Below, piece after piece: positions 14,788-23,006 of a stretch of DNA of 51,186 bases. Numbering within the stretch: the first letter of the stretch is position 1; each line of letters begins with the position of its first letter. Below the pieces are notes generated by a model. It was not told where the DNA came from. It was given only the letters and a program-made list of their open reading frames with translations, and made no database searches. Made by a program: the position numbers and the translations under genes. Origin of the DNA: an uncultured Oscillospiraceae bacterium (GTDB lineage: Bacteria; Bacillota; Clostridia; Oscillospirales; Ruminococcaceae); contig CAJUHS010000018.1 in NCBI GenBank assembly GCA_910586535.1, positions 1-51,186 of the forward strand, given 5' to 3'.

Positions 14788-15081
14788 ATTTCTTCCGATC
14801 TTCATAACGCTCATCACGTCGGGCCCGCTGATCCTTTGCAGATCATTGTAGTCGTACTGCGGGTTCACGGCGATGATCGCCGCAAAGCCGAGATAGAGAT
14901 GCATCGAGTAGTCGAGTTCGACGGCGCCCGCATTGGGGGCACCTTTGGATCCCGACGCCTGCGACTTTTTGAACTCGGCTTCCGCGAAGCCTGCGGGCGT
15001 GATTTCGTTGATGTCGTAGGTCAGTTCTTCGACCTTTGCCCCGTTGATAGTAAGGGGCTTTTTGAGCTTTATGCTTTCCAT
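14698..15081 (-). CDS. Tail assembly chaperone (gpE-type, frame-0 product)
   Basis: 127 residues: a beta N-terminus (LKKPLTINGAKVEELTYDIN), a helix ITPAGFAEAEFKKSQ, and a core AVELDYSMHLYLGFAAIIA with NDLQRISGPDVMSVMKIGRN. This matches the Mu gp41/P2 gpE tail chaperone family, which coats the tape measure during tail assembly. After residue 99 a -1 frameshift gives a longer form, so the last 28 residues (ASAAGDSEAAESENASETSP..) belong to the short form only. Position between tube and tape measure is canonical. Confidence 0.85.
   Translation of the reverse strand: MESIKLKKPLTINGAKVEELTYDINEITPAGFAEAEFKKSQASGSKGAPNAGAVELDYSMHLYLGFAAIIAVNPQYDYNDLQRISGPDVMSVMKIGRNFIIASAAGDSEAAESENASETSPASTTQA
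14785..14791 (-). promoter_or_regulatory. -1 ribosomal frameshift slippery heptamer
   Basis: Minus-strand A-AAT-TTT in the reading frame of the chaperone fits X-XXY-YYZ: after slippage, AAT and TTT re-pair as AAA and TTT. It is preceded by GGAAG, and GC-rich sequence follows that could fold. The heptamer lies after codon 97, before the frame-0 stop at 14698. Confidence 0.75.
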
Positions 15082-15097
15082 GTGATTTGTCTCCTTA

Positions 15098-15134
15098 TAA
15101 AAAAATTACCCCGGAGGAGAGTGTCCGCCGGGGT
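15098..15134 (-). terminator. Hairpin/attenuator after the tail tube gene
   Basis: CCCCGG (15133-15128) pairs with CCGGGG (15114-15109) on the minus strand, followed by TAATTTTTTTA. It lies between tube and chaperone genes and probably lets only part of the transcripts pass, which would keep the very abundant tube and sheath in excess. Confidence 0.75.
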
Positions 15135-15143
15135 TGTTCGCTC

Positions 15144-15641
15144 TTAGAGCATCGACGCGATTTTCTTGTAATAGTCGACGCCGCGAATGCGGCAGATCTG
15201 GCTGAGCCTGTCAATGCAGAGAAGCTCCTCGCCGTTGACGTAAAGCTGGTAGCGCGAAACCGCAAGCGAGATCTCGCTTTCGATATTGCTGCCGACTTCG
15301 ATCGCAGTCTGGGGGATGCCTTTCGGAACCGCCGTCAGAAACGCCTTGCAGCCTTCGGGCTTGGCGGTGCCGTCGCCTTTGGTTACGTTCTGGACGTAGC
15401 GGAACTCATAGTTGTGTTTTTCGGGCGTGAGCGCGCGGCTCAGTCCTTCGTCCTGTCCGACCTTCGTAATCGACGCTTCCATTGCTTCGAGAAGCCCGAC
15501 GAGCACGACGTCCATCGAGCCCATCGCCTTTACTTCCGACGTCAAAAAATTGACCGCCGGCAGATTGATGGAGACGTCTTTCGCGACGAGAACATTGTCG
15601 CAGTAACAGGTATCTGCGAGTATAGCGTTTGCTTGATCCAT
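15144..15641 (-). CDS. Major tail tube protein
   Basis: 165 residues of the P2 FII-like tube family: VSINLPAVNFLTSEVKAMG and MDVVLVGLLEAMEASITKVG at the start, RYVQNVTKGDGTAKPEGCKA in the middle and SRYQLYVNGEELLCIDRLSQ near the end. Hexamers stack to form the inner tube through which DNA passes. It directly follows the sheath gene (stop and start overlap by one base). Confidence 0.9.
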   Translation of the reverse strand: MDQANAILADTCYCDNVLVAKDVSINLPAVNFLTSEVKAMGSMDVVLVGLLEAMEASITKVGQDEGLSRALTPEKHNYEFRYVQNVTKGDGTAKPEGCKAFLTAVPKGIPQTAIEVGSNIESEISLAVSRYQLYVNGEELLCIDRLSQICRIRGVDYYKKIASML

Positions 15642-17104
15642 TATGCTTCACCTCCGAAGTAGGTCGAGAAGCCTGCGTCGGTATAGCAGACGACTCCCGT
15701 CGCCGATTTAAGCGGCGGCGTGTTGGTTGCGGCGATGTCCCAGCGGAAGTTCCCGTTGAGAATTTCGCTCTCTTCGTTATTGCTGTCGAGGAACTCGACC
15801 TTCGGGCTTCCGATAAGCGCGCCCTGCGCGACAAGCCCGTCGAGCTTTTCCTGCTCGCGGTTCAAAATCGTATCGCGGAGCGCGGTCGTCATGGGCTGGT
15901 CGATAGTCGTTCCCCATTCTTTTTGGAAGCTGTTCGCGATGTAGAACAGCATAATCATGTTGACGTCGAAGATCTCGCGGGCTTTGTGGCTTCCGCCGAA
16001 GGTATAGGCTGCCGTGTGATCTCCCCACGTTCTCCAGTTGCCTTCCCAGTAGATCGCCGTCGAGATGCCGTGAGCGGTCAGTTCGTTGGCGTCCTGCTTA
16101 TCGAAGCCGGGGAGATTTACGCCGTCGCCGAAGTAAAGCCCCGTAACCGCGAGCGTTTTGTTGCCGTCGGTCTCAAAGGGGACGTTCCCGTTTTTCAGAT
16201 CGCAGCGCAATTTTTCGACGAGCGCCAGCGTGGCGAGATGATAAACGTCGCCGCCGTTCTTCGCCTGCGGCCAGAATACTTTGGAATAGCCCGAGTTGTA
16301 GCTGTTGTCGTCTTTCCATTTCTTTGCCGCCGCGATGGTTTTCGTCGCCTCGATAGGAAGATCGGCATAAACGAACGCCGACCAGTGTCCGTTGATATTC
16401 TGCGATGCGGCGACCAGCGCGGCGTAAACGGCTTTCTTGTCGCTCCAGCCGGGCGCCGCGAGATAGGTCGGGATGACGTTGCAGGTCTGGTAAAGCAGTT
16501 TAAGCGCCGCAATACCCGTGATCTCGCCGTCGGTCGTTTCCCCGCCGATTACGGTCGTTTCCGTGATTTCGTCGTGATCGACCGTGTAATACGAAAGTGC
16601 CGCCGTTTCAATAGCCTGCTCGCCGATGTCGGTAATGGTAAGAATACCGGTGCCGAAGTCGAAGCTCAGCGTGTAGTCGGTGCCGAGAACTTTGTCCTCG
16701 ATCGCGACCGTCGCGAGAATGATGTCGAGCGCGGGAAGCGTTGCTTTGCGGTTCGTGAAAGTGAGCGTTTTCGTCGTTGCCGCGGCGCTTTTGTTCTTGT
16801 CGGGATCGAGTACGTTGATAACGTAGATCGGGCCGACATTTCCGTTTGCGTTCGCAAAGTGAGCCGCCACCGCTTCGCATAGCGTGTACTTTGCCCACTT
16901 GGTAGAATCGGAGAAGTGTCCGATCTTTTTCACGGCGTCGCTCAAGTTGCTGATTTTAACCGGCACGTTTACCTTGCCGGAATAATCGGAGAGAAAATTA
17001 ACGGGCGCGGTGCCGATATATACCGGCGCGGTGCCCGCCTCCGAAGCGTTCTTTGCAATATCGTCGCCGATCTTGCCGTAAACGCCATACTTGTAGTTGT
17101 CCAT
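15641..17104 (-). CDS. Tail sheath protein
   Basis: 487 residues with the order of contractile sheath proteins: N-terminal APVYIGTAPVNF and VKISNLSDAVKKIG segments, an inserted beta domain around 115-200, then the conserved half with NVIPTYLAAPGWS, HWSAFVYADLP, VFWPQAKNGGDVYHLATLA and a C-terminal GGSHKAREIFDVNMIMLFY. This is the abundant contractile outer layer and establishes myovirus morphology. Preceded by AAGGAGCTAATAAC. Confidence 0.94.
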   Translation of the reverse strand: MDNYKYGVYGKIGDDIAKNASEAGTAPVYIGTAPVNFLSDYSGKVNVPVKISNLSDAVKKIGHFSDSTKWAKYTLCEAVAAHFANANGNVGPIYVINVLDPDKNKSAAATTKTLTFTNRKATLPALDIILATVAIEDKVLGTDYTLSFDFGTGILTITDIGEQAIETAALSYYTVDHDEITETTVIGGETTDGEITGIAALKLLYQTCNVIPTYLAAPGWSDKKAVYAALVAASQNINGHWSAFVYADLPIEATKTIAAAKKWKDDNSYNSGYSKVFWPQAKNGGDVYHLATLALVEKLRCDLKNGNVPFETDGNKTLAVTGLYFGDGVNLPGFDKQDANELTAHGISTAIYWEGNWRTWGDHTAAYTFGGSHKAREIFDVNMIMLFYIANSFQKEWGTTIDQPMTTALRDTILNREQEKLDGLVAQGALIGSPKVEFLDSNNEESEILNGNFRWDIAATNTPPLKSATGVVCYTDAGFSTYFGGEA

Positions 17105-17116
17105 GTTATTAGCTCC

Positions 17117-17671
17117 TTATAAAAATTTTTTATAGAACTCCGCCGTTCGGGCGAGCCCTTTTTCGACGGTTAGAATCGCCCACGCTCCCCAGTAGGGGTA
17201 AAGGTCGACCAGCGCGTCATCTTGTTGGAATTGCCCGAAAGTGATGCCGAGCTCTTTGACGACGCGAAGCGCATCGTCAAAATATTCGGCGTTTTCGATT
17301 GTCTGAAGCGCATGATCGACGAAGTTCCAGACATCTTTCCAGCCGTCGGCGTTTCGCGTAAATTCTTTTGCGCCTTCCTGCGGGTGCTTTCCGGGGTTCC
17401 ATACCATAAAGCTGAGCTGGATCTTCATCCGCGTGTTCGATTTAACCATATCGTCGGCGCCGTCGATAAGCTGTACGACGACCGACGGGATCTGGTATTT
17501 TGTTTGGGGCGGGGCTTTGCTTTTGCCGGGTTGAAAGAGTGTGTGAGCCACGGGGTTAACTTCTTCGTATATTTTGACGTCCTCGTCGTGCGGGGCTTTG
17601 AGCTTGATTTTGTCGCACACGTTGGTTTGGAGCCAGTCGGTTATCTTCTCCAGACTTTGAACGATGGTCAT
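17117..17671 (-). CDS. Tail completion/terminator-like protein
   Basis: 184 residues from the ATG at 17671, chosen for its AAGGAGGCAAGCT site (the frame extends 47 codons upstream without support). It has SLEKITDWLQTNV at the start, YQIPSVVVQLIDGAD and RMKIQLSFMVWNPGKH in the middle, typical of neck or tail-terminator proteins that cap the tube before head joining. It lies between head-tail connector genes and the sheath gene, as expected. Confidence 0.68.
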   Translation of the reverse strand: MTIVQSLEKITDWLQTNVCDKIKLKAPHDEDVKIYEEVNPVAHTLFQPGKSKAPPQTKYQIPSVVVQLIDGADDMVKSNTRMKIQLSFMVWNPGKHPQEGAKEFTRNADGWKDVWNFVDHALQTIENAEYFDDALRVVKELGITFGQFQQDDALVDLYPYWGAWAILTVEKGLARTAEFYKKFL

Positions 17672-17682
17672 AGCTTGCCTCC

Positions 17683-18003
17683 TTAACCGAGATTTTGGAA
17701 TATGAAAATTTTCGCTATTCCGTAGTCGTCGCGCCACGAAGCGATGAGATAGTCCCGCCCGTCCACGTTCAGGCTTTCGCCTGCCGTGCGTTGAGCGGGA
17801 AGATCTTCGCATTTCGCAAATAGAACGAGGTCGCCGCGCGTAAGCCCGAGATCTTCCGCCGTTTTGGAATCTGCCAGAACGGCTTCATCCAAAACAGCGG
17901 CGATTTCTTTGCCTTCAACGGTGTGCTGTTCTCCGAACTCGCCGAGATTCAGGAACACATCGCGGTCGGCTTTGAGCAATTCCTTAAAGTCAGTCGACGA
18001 CAT
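17683..18003 (-). CDS. Head-tail joining protein (gpFII-like/'ATP-binding sugar transporter-like')
   Basis: 106 residues starting MSSTDFKELLKADRDVFLNL. FGEQHTVEGKEIAAVLDEAV and the ending DYLIASWRDDYGIAKIFIF fit the small beta connector family related to lambda gpFII. The ATG at 18003 is inside the end of the upstream gene (14-nt overlap); an upstream in-frame ATG at 18057 would overlap more. The protein connects the packaged head to the tail. Confidence 0.7.
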   Translation of the reverse strand: MSSTDFKELLKADRDVFLNLGEFGEQHTVEGKEIAAVLDEAVLADSKTAEDLGLTRGDLVLFAKCEDLPAQRTAGESLNVDGRDYLIASWRDDYGIAKIFIFQNLG

Positions 18004-18358
18004 CGCCCGCACCGCCGACGGTGGGAAGTTCTTCCCTTGCGGCATCAATCGCGGCAATAATTTCCTTTTTGGTCGTCATTGCGGAAGCATCGACGCCGTA
18101 TTTTTCGGCGATTTCTTTAAGCTCGGGGAGCTTCATTTTGTCGTTGTATTCGGGAAGCTCGGGAGCTTCCTGTTCGTCGGTTTCGTCGCTCGACGAAGGC
18201 GCGGGCGCACCGTCGGAATCGTTTACATATTCCGCGACGCCCAGCTTAACGAGACGGGCTTCCTGTTCGTCGGTAAGTTCCACGGTTTCGCCTGCGCGAA
18301 CGGGGACGATGACGGAGCCCTTACGGCGTCCGTAAGTACCTTTGATAATCTTGACCAT
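17990..18358 (-). CDS. Head-region protein with C-terminal HeH/LEM-like helix pair
   Basis: 122 residues from the ATG at 18358 (AAGGAGGGCGGT site). The first 50 residues form a small beta part (VKIIKGTYGRRKGSVIVPV) plus LTDEQEARLVKLGVAEYV, common to connector-region proteins. After an acidic Ser/Pro/Asp/Glu linker, LPELKEIAEKYGVDA..TTKKEIIAAIDAA is a HeH/Rho-N-type motif. Probably a head-tail connector accessory. Confidence 0.65.
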   Translation of the reverse strand: MVKIIKGTYGRRKGSVIVPVRAGETVELTDEQEARLVKLGVAEYVNDSDGAPAPSSSDETDEQEAPELPEYNDKMKLPELKEIAEKYGVDASAMTTKKEIIAAIDAAREELPTVGGAGDVVD

Positions 18359-18368
18359 ACCGCCCTCC

Positions 18369-19445
18369 TTAATCTTTGCTCGGGTTGATCGCATTGATTA
18401 CGATCCACGCGTCCTTGTTGTTGGGAATGCAGAGAGGGCACGACGTGAGATAAAGTTCGCGCGTGTTGCTTCCCGCGCTGCCGACGAATTTCGGGATTCT
18501 TTTCCCCGTGTAGGTATGGAACAGGTTATCTTCCTGCTCAACCTGCGAAACGGCGCCGTAAAGAGTACGACCGCATCCGGGCGCGGTAAGGATCGCCTTG
18601 CCTGCGGGAATGAAGCTGACGTTTTCATCGTCGTCGTTCGTGTAGGTGTCGCTATACTGAAGAACATCCACGACGTGTCCGTTGCAATTCAGGCGCGCGA
18701 TTTTCGTCGCGCCGTTGGGAAGTTTCTCGGGATCCACACCGCCGATATTTATGTTCCGATTGTCGAGAAGTTTTTGGATCTCGGCATCGTGCAAAATAGT
18801 CGAGCCGACGTCGGGCGCAACGATGAGATCCGTCGCAGGCAGTCCTTTCGCCGCCAGATCGCCGCAGACAACGGCGATATCTTCGAGAATTGTGGCTCCC
18901 GCCGCGTTCCAGTCCGTTGCGGGCGTGTACTGCGCGGGGTTGGTTTCTCCGTCGTAAAAACGGATCTCTTTTTCTTCGGGTTTGCTGGGATCGTCGGTAA
19001 TGTGCTTCATGACGCAGCCGTTCGTAAGAAGCGTTTCCGCCGCCATAGCTTCTTCGCGGCGACTGATCATTTCGTCGAGATCCTCGAAGTCCTGCATCAT
19101 AAGCGTTGCCTGACGCTGAGCGGGCGTCAGCTTCGTATAGAGCGCCTCGCCGAAGCCGCGCTTGTTAAGGTCGTCGATCGTCATGGTGCGCTTGGGCGCG
19201 ATATAGGGCGGCGTGTAGCGTTCCATGTGATGACCTTTACGCAATACGGCGACGCCGCCTTTGCGGGGAGCAACGAAAGGCGCGAGTTTTTTGCTTCCGC
19301 TGCGATATTGCACGAGCACGTCGTCCGTTGCGAACAGATCCGTCGATTCGTTCGTCGGGAAGTAACGATCGCGAAGGAAGGTGTGCAGAGGGTTGAGCTC
19401 CTTAACGAGCAGGAGCATGGTATGCGTTTTGAAAATGTCTAACAT
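18369..19445 (-). CDS. Major capsid protein, lambda gpE family
   Basis: 358 residues. Segments YFPTNESTDLFATDDVLVQY, RKGGVAVLRKGHHMERYTPP and RREEAMAAETLLTNG match the lambda major capsid protein E family, as does a C-terminal VINAINPSKD-type end. It forms the HK97-fold shell. The gene order decoration protein, then capsid protein, then connector genes is lambda-like. Confidence 0.92.
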   Translation of the reverse strand: MLDIFKTHTMLLLVKELNPLHTFLRDRYFPTNESTDLFATDDVLVQYRSGSKKLAPFVAPRKGGVAVLRKGHHMERYTPPYIAPKRTMTIDDLNKRGFGEALYTKLTPAQRQATLMMQDFEDLDEMISRREEAMAAETLLTNGCVMKHITDDPSKPEEKEIRFYDGETNPAQYTPATDWNAAGATILEDIAVVCGDLAAKGLPATDLIVAPDVGSTILHDAEIQKLLDNRNINIGGVDPEKLPNGATKIARLNCNGHVVDVLQYSDTYTNDDDENVSFIPAGKAILTAPGCGRTLYGAVSQVEQEDNLFHTYTGKRIPKFVGSAGSNTRELYLTSCPLCIPNNKDAWIVINAINPSKD

Positions 19446-19460
19446 GATTTTGTCTCCTTT

Positions 19461-19874
19461 TTATGCGTTGAGCGCCGTATCGAGAAGAATGCCGACTTTG
19501 CGAAGTTCTTCTTCGTCCGAGTGCGCGAGGGTGTAACCTTCCGCAACGATGAGTTTGTTGCGATTAAAGTGTCCGGTGCGATAAGCGACCACGATGCAGT
19601 CTTTCGTGCCGACGGTTACATCGTCGGAAAGGATGCAGTTCGCGGTCAGGTTTTCCGTCTTGGTGCTGGCGCCTTCTCCGAAGGTTTTCGCGGACGTGCC
19701 GAGCACGACAACCTTGTTGTCGGCGTCCGAAAGAGCGAGCACGGTGCCGCGCTTCAATATCGTTTCCGCCGCCTGAGCTCTGAGCGTTACGTTGAACACG
19801 TCCGCTTTGGGTTCCGCGCTGTTGATCAGCTCGTCGTATTCAACCGAGCCGACGTTTTCATTGAGTTTCGTCAT
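19461..19874 (-). CDS. Head decoration protein, lambda gpD family
   Basis: 137 residues. The N-terminal half has VFNVTLRAQAAETILKRGTV and the end has HFNRNKLIVAEGYTLAHSDE and LRKVGILLDTALNA, as in gpD-like proteins that bind as trimers on the capsid and hold it against DNA pressure. Length is near the family norm. It directly precedes the capsid gene. Confidence 0.87.
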   Translation of the reverse strand: MTKLNENVGSVEYDELINSAEPKADVFNVTLRAQAAETILKRGTVLALSDADNKVVVLGTSAKTFGEGASTKTENLTANCILSDDVTVGTKDCIVVAYRTGHFNRNKLIVAEGYTLAHSDEEELRKVGILLDTALNA

Positions 19875-21079
19875 CTTCTGGATCCTCCCGTTTGAGATTT
19901 GTAAGCGTCAACGATTCCCTTAAGCTCCGCAGCGTCGTCGCTTCCGGTGTCGCCGTTGCCGCCGTTAGGGTTTCCCGAGACGTCTTTCACGCCCGATTTC
20001 TCCCCGTCGGATGCGAGCGCGGTAAGGTGCGCCGCGCCCAGTTTTGCCTGTGCCTGCATAGCTTTGAGTGCGAGCTGTTCCGCGGTGCAGGCATTCGCGC
20101 CGTATTTGGCGTCTGCGATAAGCGCAGGATCGCCGATTTGCGACTCGATCTCTTCGATCGCTTTCAATCTGGCGCGCTCTCCGTTTACCGCGTCCGTGCG
20201 GGCTTTCTCGGTCGCCGCCGTCTCAATAGCGGCAATGATGTCCGGGAACTGTGCCCTGAGTTCTTTTTCCGTCATGGTTGTTTCTCCTTTGCCGCTGACG
20301 GGCGGCTCTTTTTTATTTACTGCTGCCGATTCGGCAGAAGCATCGGGTTTGACCGGGATCGTCCCCGGTATGTTGTGGAAGGCTTTCACGTCGTGGCGAA
20401 CGCCCGCAACGAGAAGCACCTTCTTGTCTGCGCTCAGGCTCATACTCGGGCCCGCGTCCGAAAGCAAAGTATCCGCGAATTTCTTGTCGACGGCATCCTT
20501 GCCGACCATCCACGTTTCCGCTTTCATCATAGAGCGGAGGGATTCGATTTCGAGCCCCGTCTTTTGGTGGTAGATCTGCGCGATTGCGCTGTTTGCCGCC
20601 TCGAGATTTTTTGCGATTTTCTTGACGTCCTCGGCGGTCATAAAGTCGACCACGCAAACGGCGGCGCCGTGGATCATGATCATACTTCCGGCGTGAACCT
20701 GAACTTCGTCGCCGGCACAAGCGATCACGCTGGCGGCGCTTGCCGCAAGCCCTTCGATGATGACCGTCTTGTGTCCTTTTAGCGATTTGAGCGCGTTGTG
20801 GATGGCGATGCCGGTGTATAGATCGCCGCCGCCGCTGTTAATTTTCACGACGATTTCCGACTTGTCTTTGATTTGCGCGAGATCGTCGAGGAAGCCCTCG
20901 GGCGTTATGTATAAGCCGGGAGCGGGTTCGCCCGTCCACCAGTCCGTCGGTTGCTGACTGCACACGTCGCCGTAAAGCGTGATCTCTGCCGAGTCGCTTC
21001 CCGCGCCCGTGATTACGTTCCAGCATTTCCGCGCGGAGGCGGGGTTCGGGCCGTTTGTCAATTTGATCCTGTTCTTCAT
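19871..21079 (-). CDS. Head maturation protease, ClpP/S49-like, with fused scaffold
   Basis: 402 residues. Residues about 30-205 are a ClpP-type protease: INSGGGDLYTGIAIHNALKS, nucleophile Ser114 in GLAASAAS and His137 in MIMIHGA. Residues about 270-400 are helical and charged (MTEKELRAQFPDIIAAIETA and following), the scaffold part that is removed during maturation. A Met start within a GGAGAAACAACC site near the junction (20275) suggests an internal start giving free scaffold, as lambda C/Nu3 does. Overlaps portal and gpD genes by 4 nt. Confidence 0.9.
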   Translation of the reverse strand: MKNRIKLTNGPNPASARKCWNVITGAGSDSAEITLYGDVCSQQPTDWWTGEPAPGLYITPEGFLDDLAQIKDKSEIVVKINSGGGDLYTGIAIHNALKSLKGHKTVIIEGLAASAASVIACAGDEVQVHAGSMIMIHGAAVCVVDFMTAEDVKKIAKNLEAANSAIAQIYHQKTGLEIESLRSMMKAETWMVGKDAVDKKFADTLLSDAGPSMSLSADKKVLLVAGVRHDVKAFHNIPGTIPVKPDASAESAAVNKKEPPVSGKGETTMTEKELRAQFPDIIAAIETAATEKARTDAVNGERARLKAIEEIESQIGDPALIADAKYGANACTAEQLALKAMQAQAKLGAAHLTALASDGEKSGVKDVSGNPNGGNGDTGSDDAAELKGIVDAYKSQTGGSRR

Positions 21080-22725
21080 GTAGGATCTCCTCCTTGTTTG
21101 ATTTGGTTTAAGATTTTAGGAATAAGCGCCGCGGCAAGCGCATCGAGTGAATCGCCCTGCTCGCTTTTTCCTTTTGTCTTTGAAAGTTGAGCGTTTTCGT
21201 CGGCAAGCTGCTCGACGTTGCCCTCGTAACTGCCGCCGTTAAGTTTGACGGTCGACTGTTCGCGTGTGCTGAATCCATTCTCGCAGGCAAGGGCTTCGGC
21301 TTGGATCTCTTTGACGGGATCGAGCTGTCCCTGCGACGGGCCGATCCATTCGGAACCGAGCCACGCGGCTCTGATAGCGGGATCGAAGAAGAAGCCGGGA
21401 GCGAGAATACGACCGCGAGCGACCGCTTCGGAAAGCCACACCTCGTAAAGCGGGCGGCAGAAGTCGTCAACGAACCATTCGCGCCACATTTTGAACGCTT
21501 TCCACGCTTCCAAAAGTGCCGCGCGGCTGGCGCTGTACGACGCATTGAACGCCTTAAGAAGAAGATCGGCAGGTATTTCCAAAGCCGCACCGACCTGCTT
21601 GCAGATAGCCTGAACGAATGCATCAAAGCCGCCCGCGGGGCGTTTGGGATCGCCGAATACGACATCCTCGCCGGGCTTCATTACGTTGATCTGACCGGGG
21701 CCCATTTCGTATTCGTTTTCGTCCGTGCTGATTCCCTGCTCGCTCTCACCTGTCGTACCGTCCTGAACCTCTCCATCGCCGACCTCATTAAACGGGAACG
21801 CGCTCGGATCGGACTCAGTTTTTATAAACGCCGTGAAAAAGCTCTCGACGACCGCCGCCGTAAGTTCGCTGTCGGTATAGCGCCGCAGTTGCAGAAGCGG
21901 CTCGATAACCTGTGCCAGATAGGTTACGCCGCGATATTGCTCGGGGCGTTCCGCCTGCATAATGTGGAGCACGTTCGGAAGTCCTGTCTCTTCGCCGTAT
22001 GCCACGACGCGCACCCACTTCGTCTCTTTCGTCGTTTGCTCGAAGGGGTAAGTGTTGCGTATATGGTAAGCGACGATTTTTCCGTTCTTGTCGGTTTCGA
22101 CGCCGTCGTAAATCATGTTGCCGTCTTTCGTCGTGCCCTGCGTCAGATAATTGAAAGCCGAAGATCCCGCGACCGTATCAATGGGCGTAGAAAGCCGATC
22201 AGCTTCGATTATATGGAAACGCAAGCCGTAGGGGTTGAGCGACGTCGGTTCTTCATGCTGTAACAATACAATGACATCGCCGGAGAGAAGCTGGGAAGAG
22301 AACGCGAGCTGTTGCGCCGTGTAAAAATTATTGATCCCGATCGCGTCGCAGTTGACCTTACTCGCCGCCCAGAGCTCGAACTCTTCCTCGGTTCGTTTTT
22401 GCCAGTTTTTCGCTTGATCTGCAGAAAGCCCGAGCCGCTCCCTGTTGATCCTGCTTTTGAGTTGCAAGCCGCAGCCGATGACATTCGTGCGATTCGTCTT
22501 GATCGCCGACGTCGCGAGCGGCGCCGCCATATAGAGCATACGAGCCCGCTGTCGAAGCGTTCGATTGTTCGCGTCAATATCTTCGTGCGCCGATCCGCTC
22601 GACGCAAGGAAGCCCTTCAGGGCTTTTTTGGAATAACTGGCGCCCGCGTCGCCGTAACCTTTGTTAGTAGGTCGACGCGGTCTCGCGCCGAAAGGGGCGA
22701 GCCTTTTGTCGTCTGATTTGTTCAT
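21076..22725 (-). CDS. Portal protein, lambda gpB family
   Basis: 549 residues with the lambda-type portal signature: RTLRQRARMLYMAAPLATSA, TNVIGCGLQLKSRIN, FSSQLLSGDVIVLL, and SYSASRAALLEAWKAFKMWR with WFVDDFCRPLYEVWLSEA. Twelve copies form the ring at one head vertex through which DNA enters and leaves. It lies after the gpW-like gene and before the protease, as in lambda. Confidence 0.94.
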   Translation of the reverse strand: MNKSDDKRLAPFGARPRRPTNKGYGDAGASYSKKALKGFLASSGSAHEDIDANNRTLRQRARMLYMAAPLATSAIKTNRTNVIGCGLQLKSRINRERLGLSADQAKNWQKRTEEEFELWAASKVNCDAIGINNFYTAQQLAFSSQLLSGDVIVLLQHEEPTSLNPYGLRFHIIEADRLSTPIDTVAGSSAFNYLTQGTTKDGNMIYDGVETDKNGKIVAYHIRNTYPFEQTTKETKWVRVVAYGEETGLPNVLHIMQAERPEQYRGVTYLAQVIEPLLQLRRYTDSELTAAVVESFFTAFIKTESDPSAFPFNEVGDGEVQDGTTGESEQGISTDENEYEMGPGQINVMKPGEDVVFGDPKRPAGGFDAFVQAICKQVGAALEIPADLLLKAFNASYSASRAALLEAWKAFKMWREWFVDDFCRPLYEVWLSEAVARGRILAPGFFFDPAIRAAWLGSEWIGPSQGQLDPVKEIQAEALACENGFSTREQSTVKLNGGSYEGNVEQLADENAQLSKTKGKSEQGDSLDALAAALIPKILNQIKQGGDPT

Positions 22726-22734
22726 ATCGTCTCC

Positions 22735-22995
22735 TTACCAGTCCCGCGGAACCACGCCGACCGCTCGGCGGGGCTTTTGTTTTGTGATCATCGCTTCGAG
22801 CTCTTTGATTTCGTCCTCGAGCTCTTTGATTGCTTTCCTGACCGTGCTCAGGTCGGTGTTGTACCGCGCAAGGTTACGCGTTCCGACGCCGTAGCTTTGG
22901 ACTCCGCCGCAGAGCATTTCCTTTTCGCGGGCAAGATAGCAAGCCAGTCGCTCACGCTTTTCCGTGATCTTTTTTTCAATTTCGGCTTTATTCAT
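22735..22995 (-). CDS. gpW-like head-tail joining protein (DUF6148-type)
   Basis: 86 residues, a helical hairpin flanking the conserved CGGVQSYGVGTRNLARYNTD motif, then LSTVRKAIKELEDEIKELE. This is the small protein found between terminase and portal in lambda-like packaging modules, related to gpW, which plugs the portal after packaging. Confidence 0.8.
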   Translation of the reverse strand: MNKAEIEKKITEKRERLACYLAREKEMLCGGVQSYGVGTRNLARYNTDLSTVRKAIKELEDEIKELEAMITKQKPRRAVGVVPRDW

Positions 22996-23006
22996 ACTGC
23001 CTCCTT

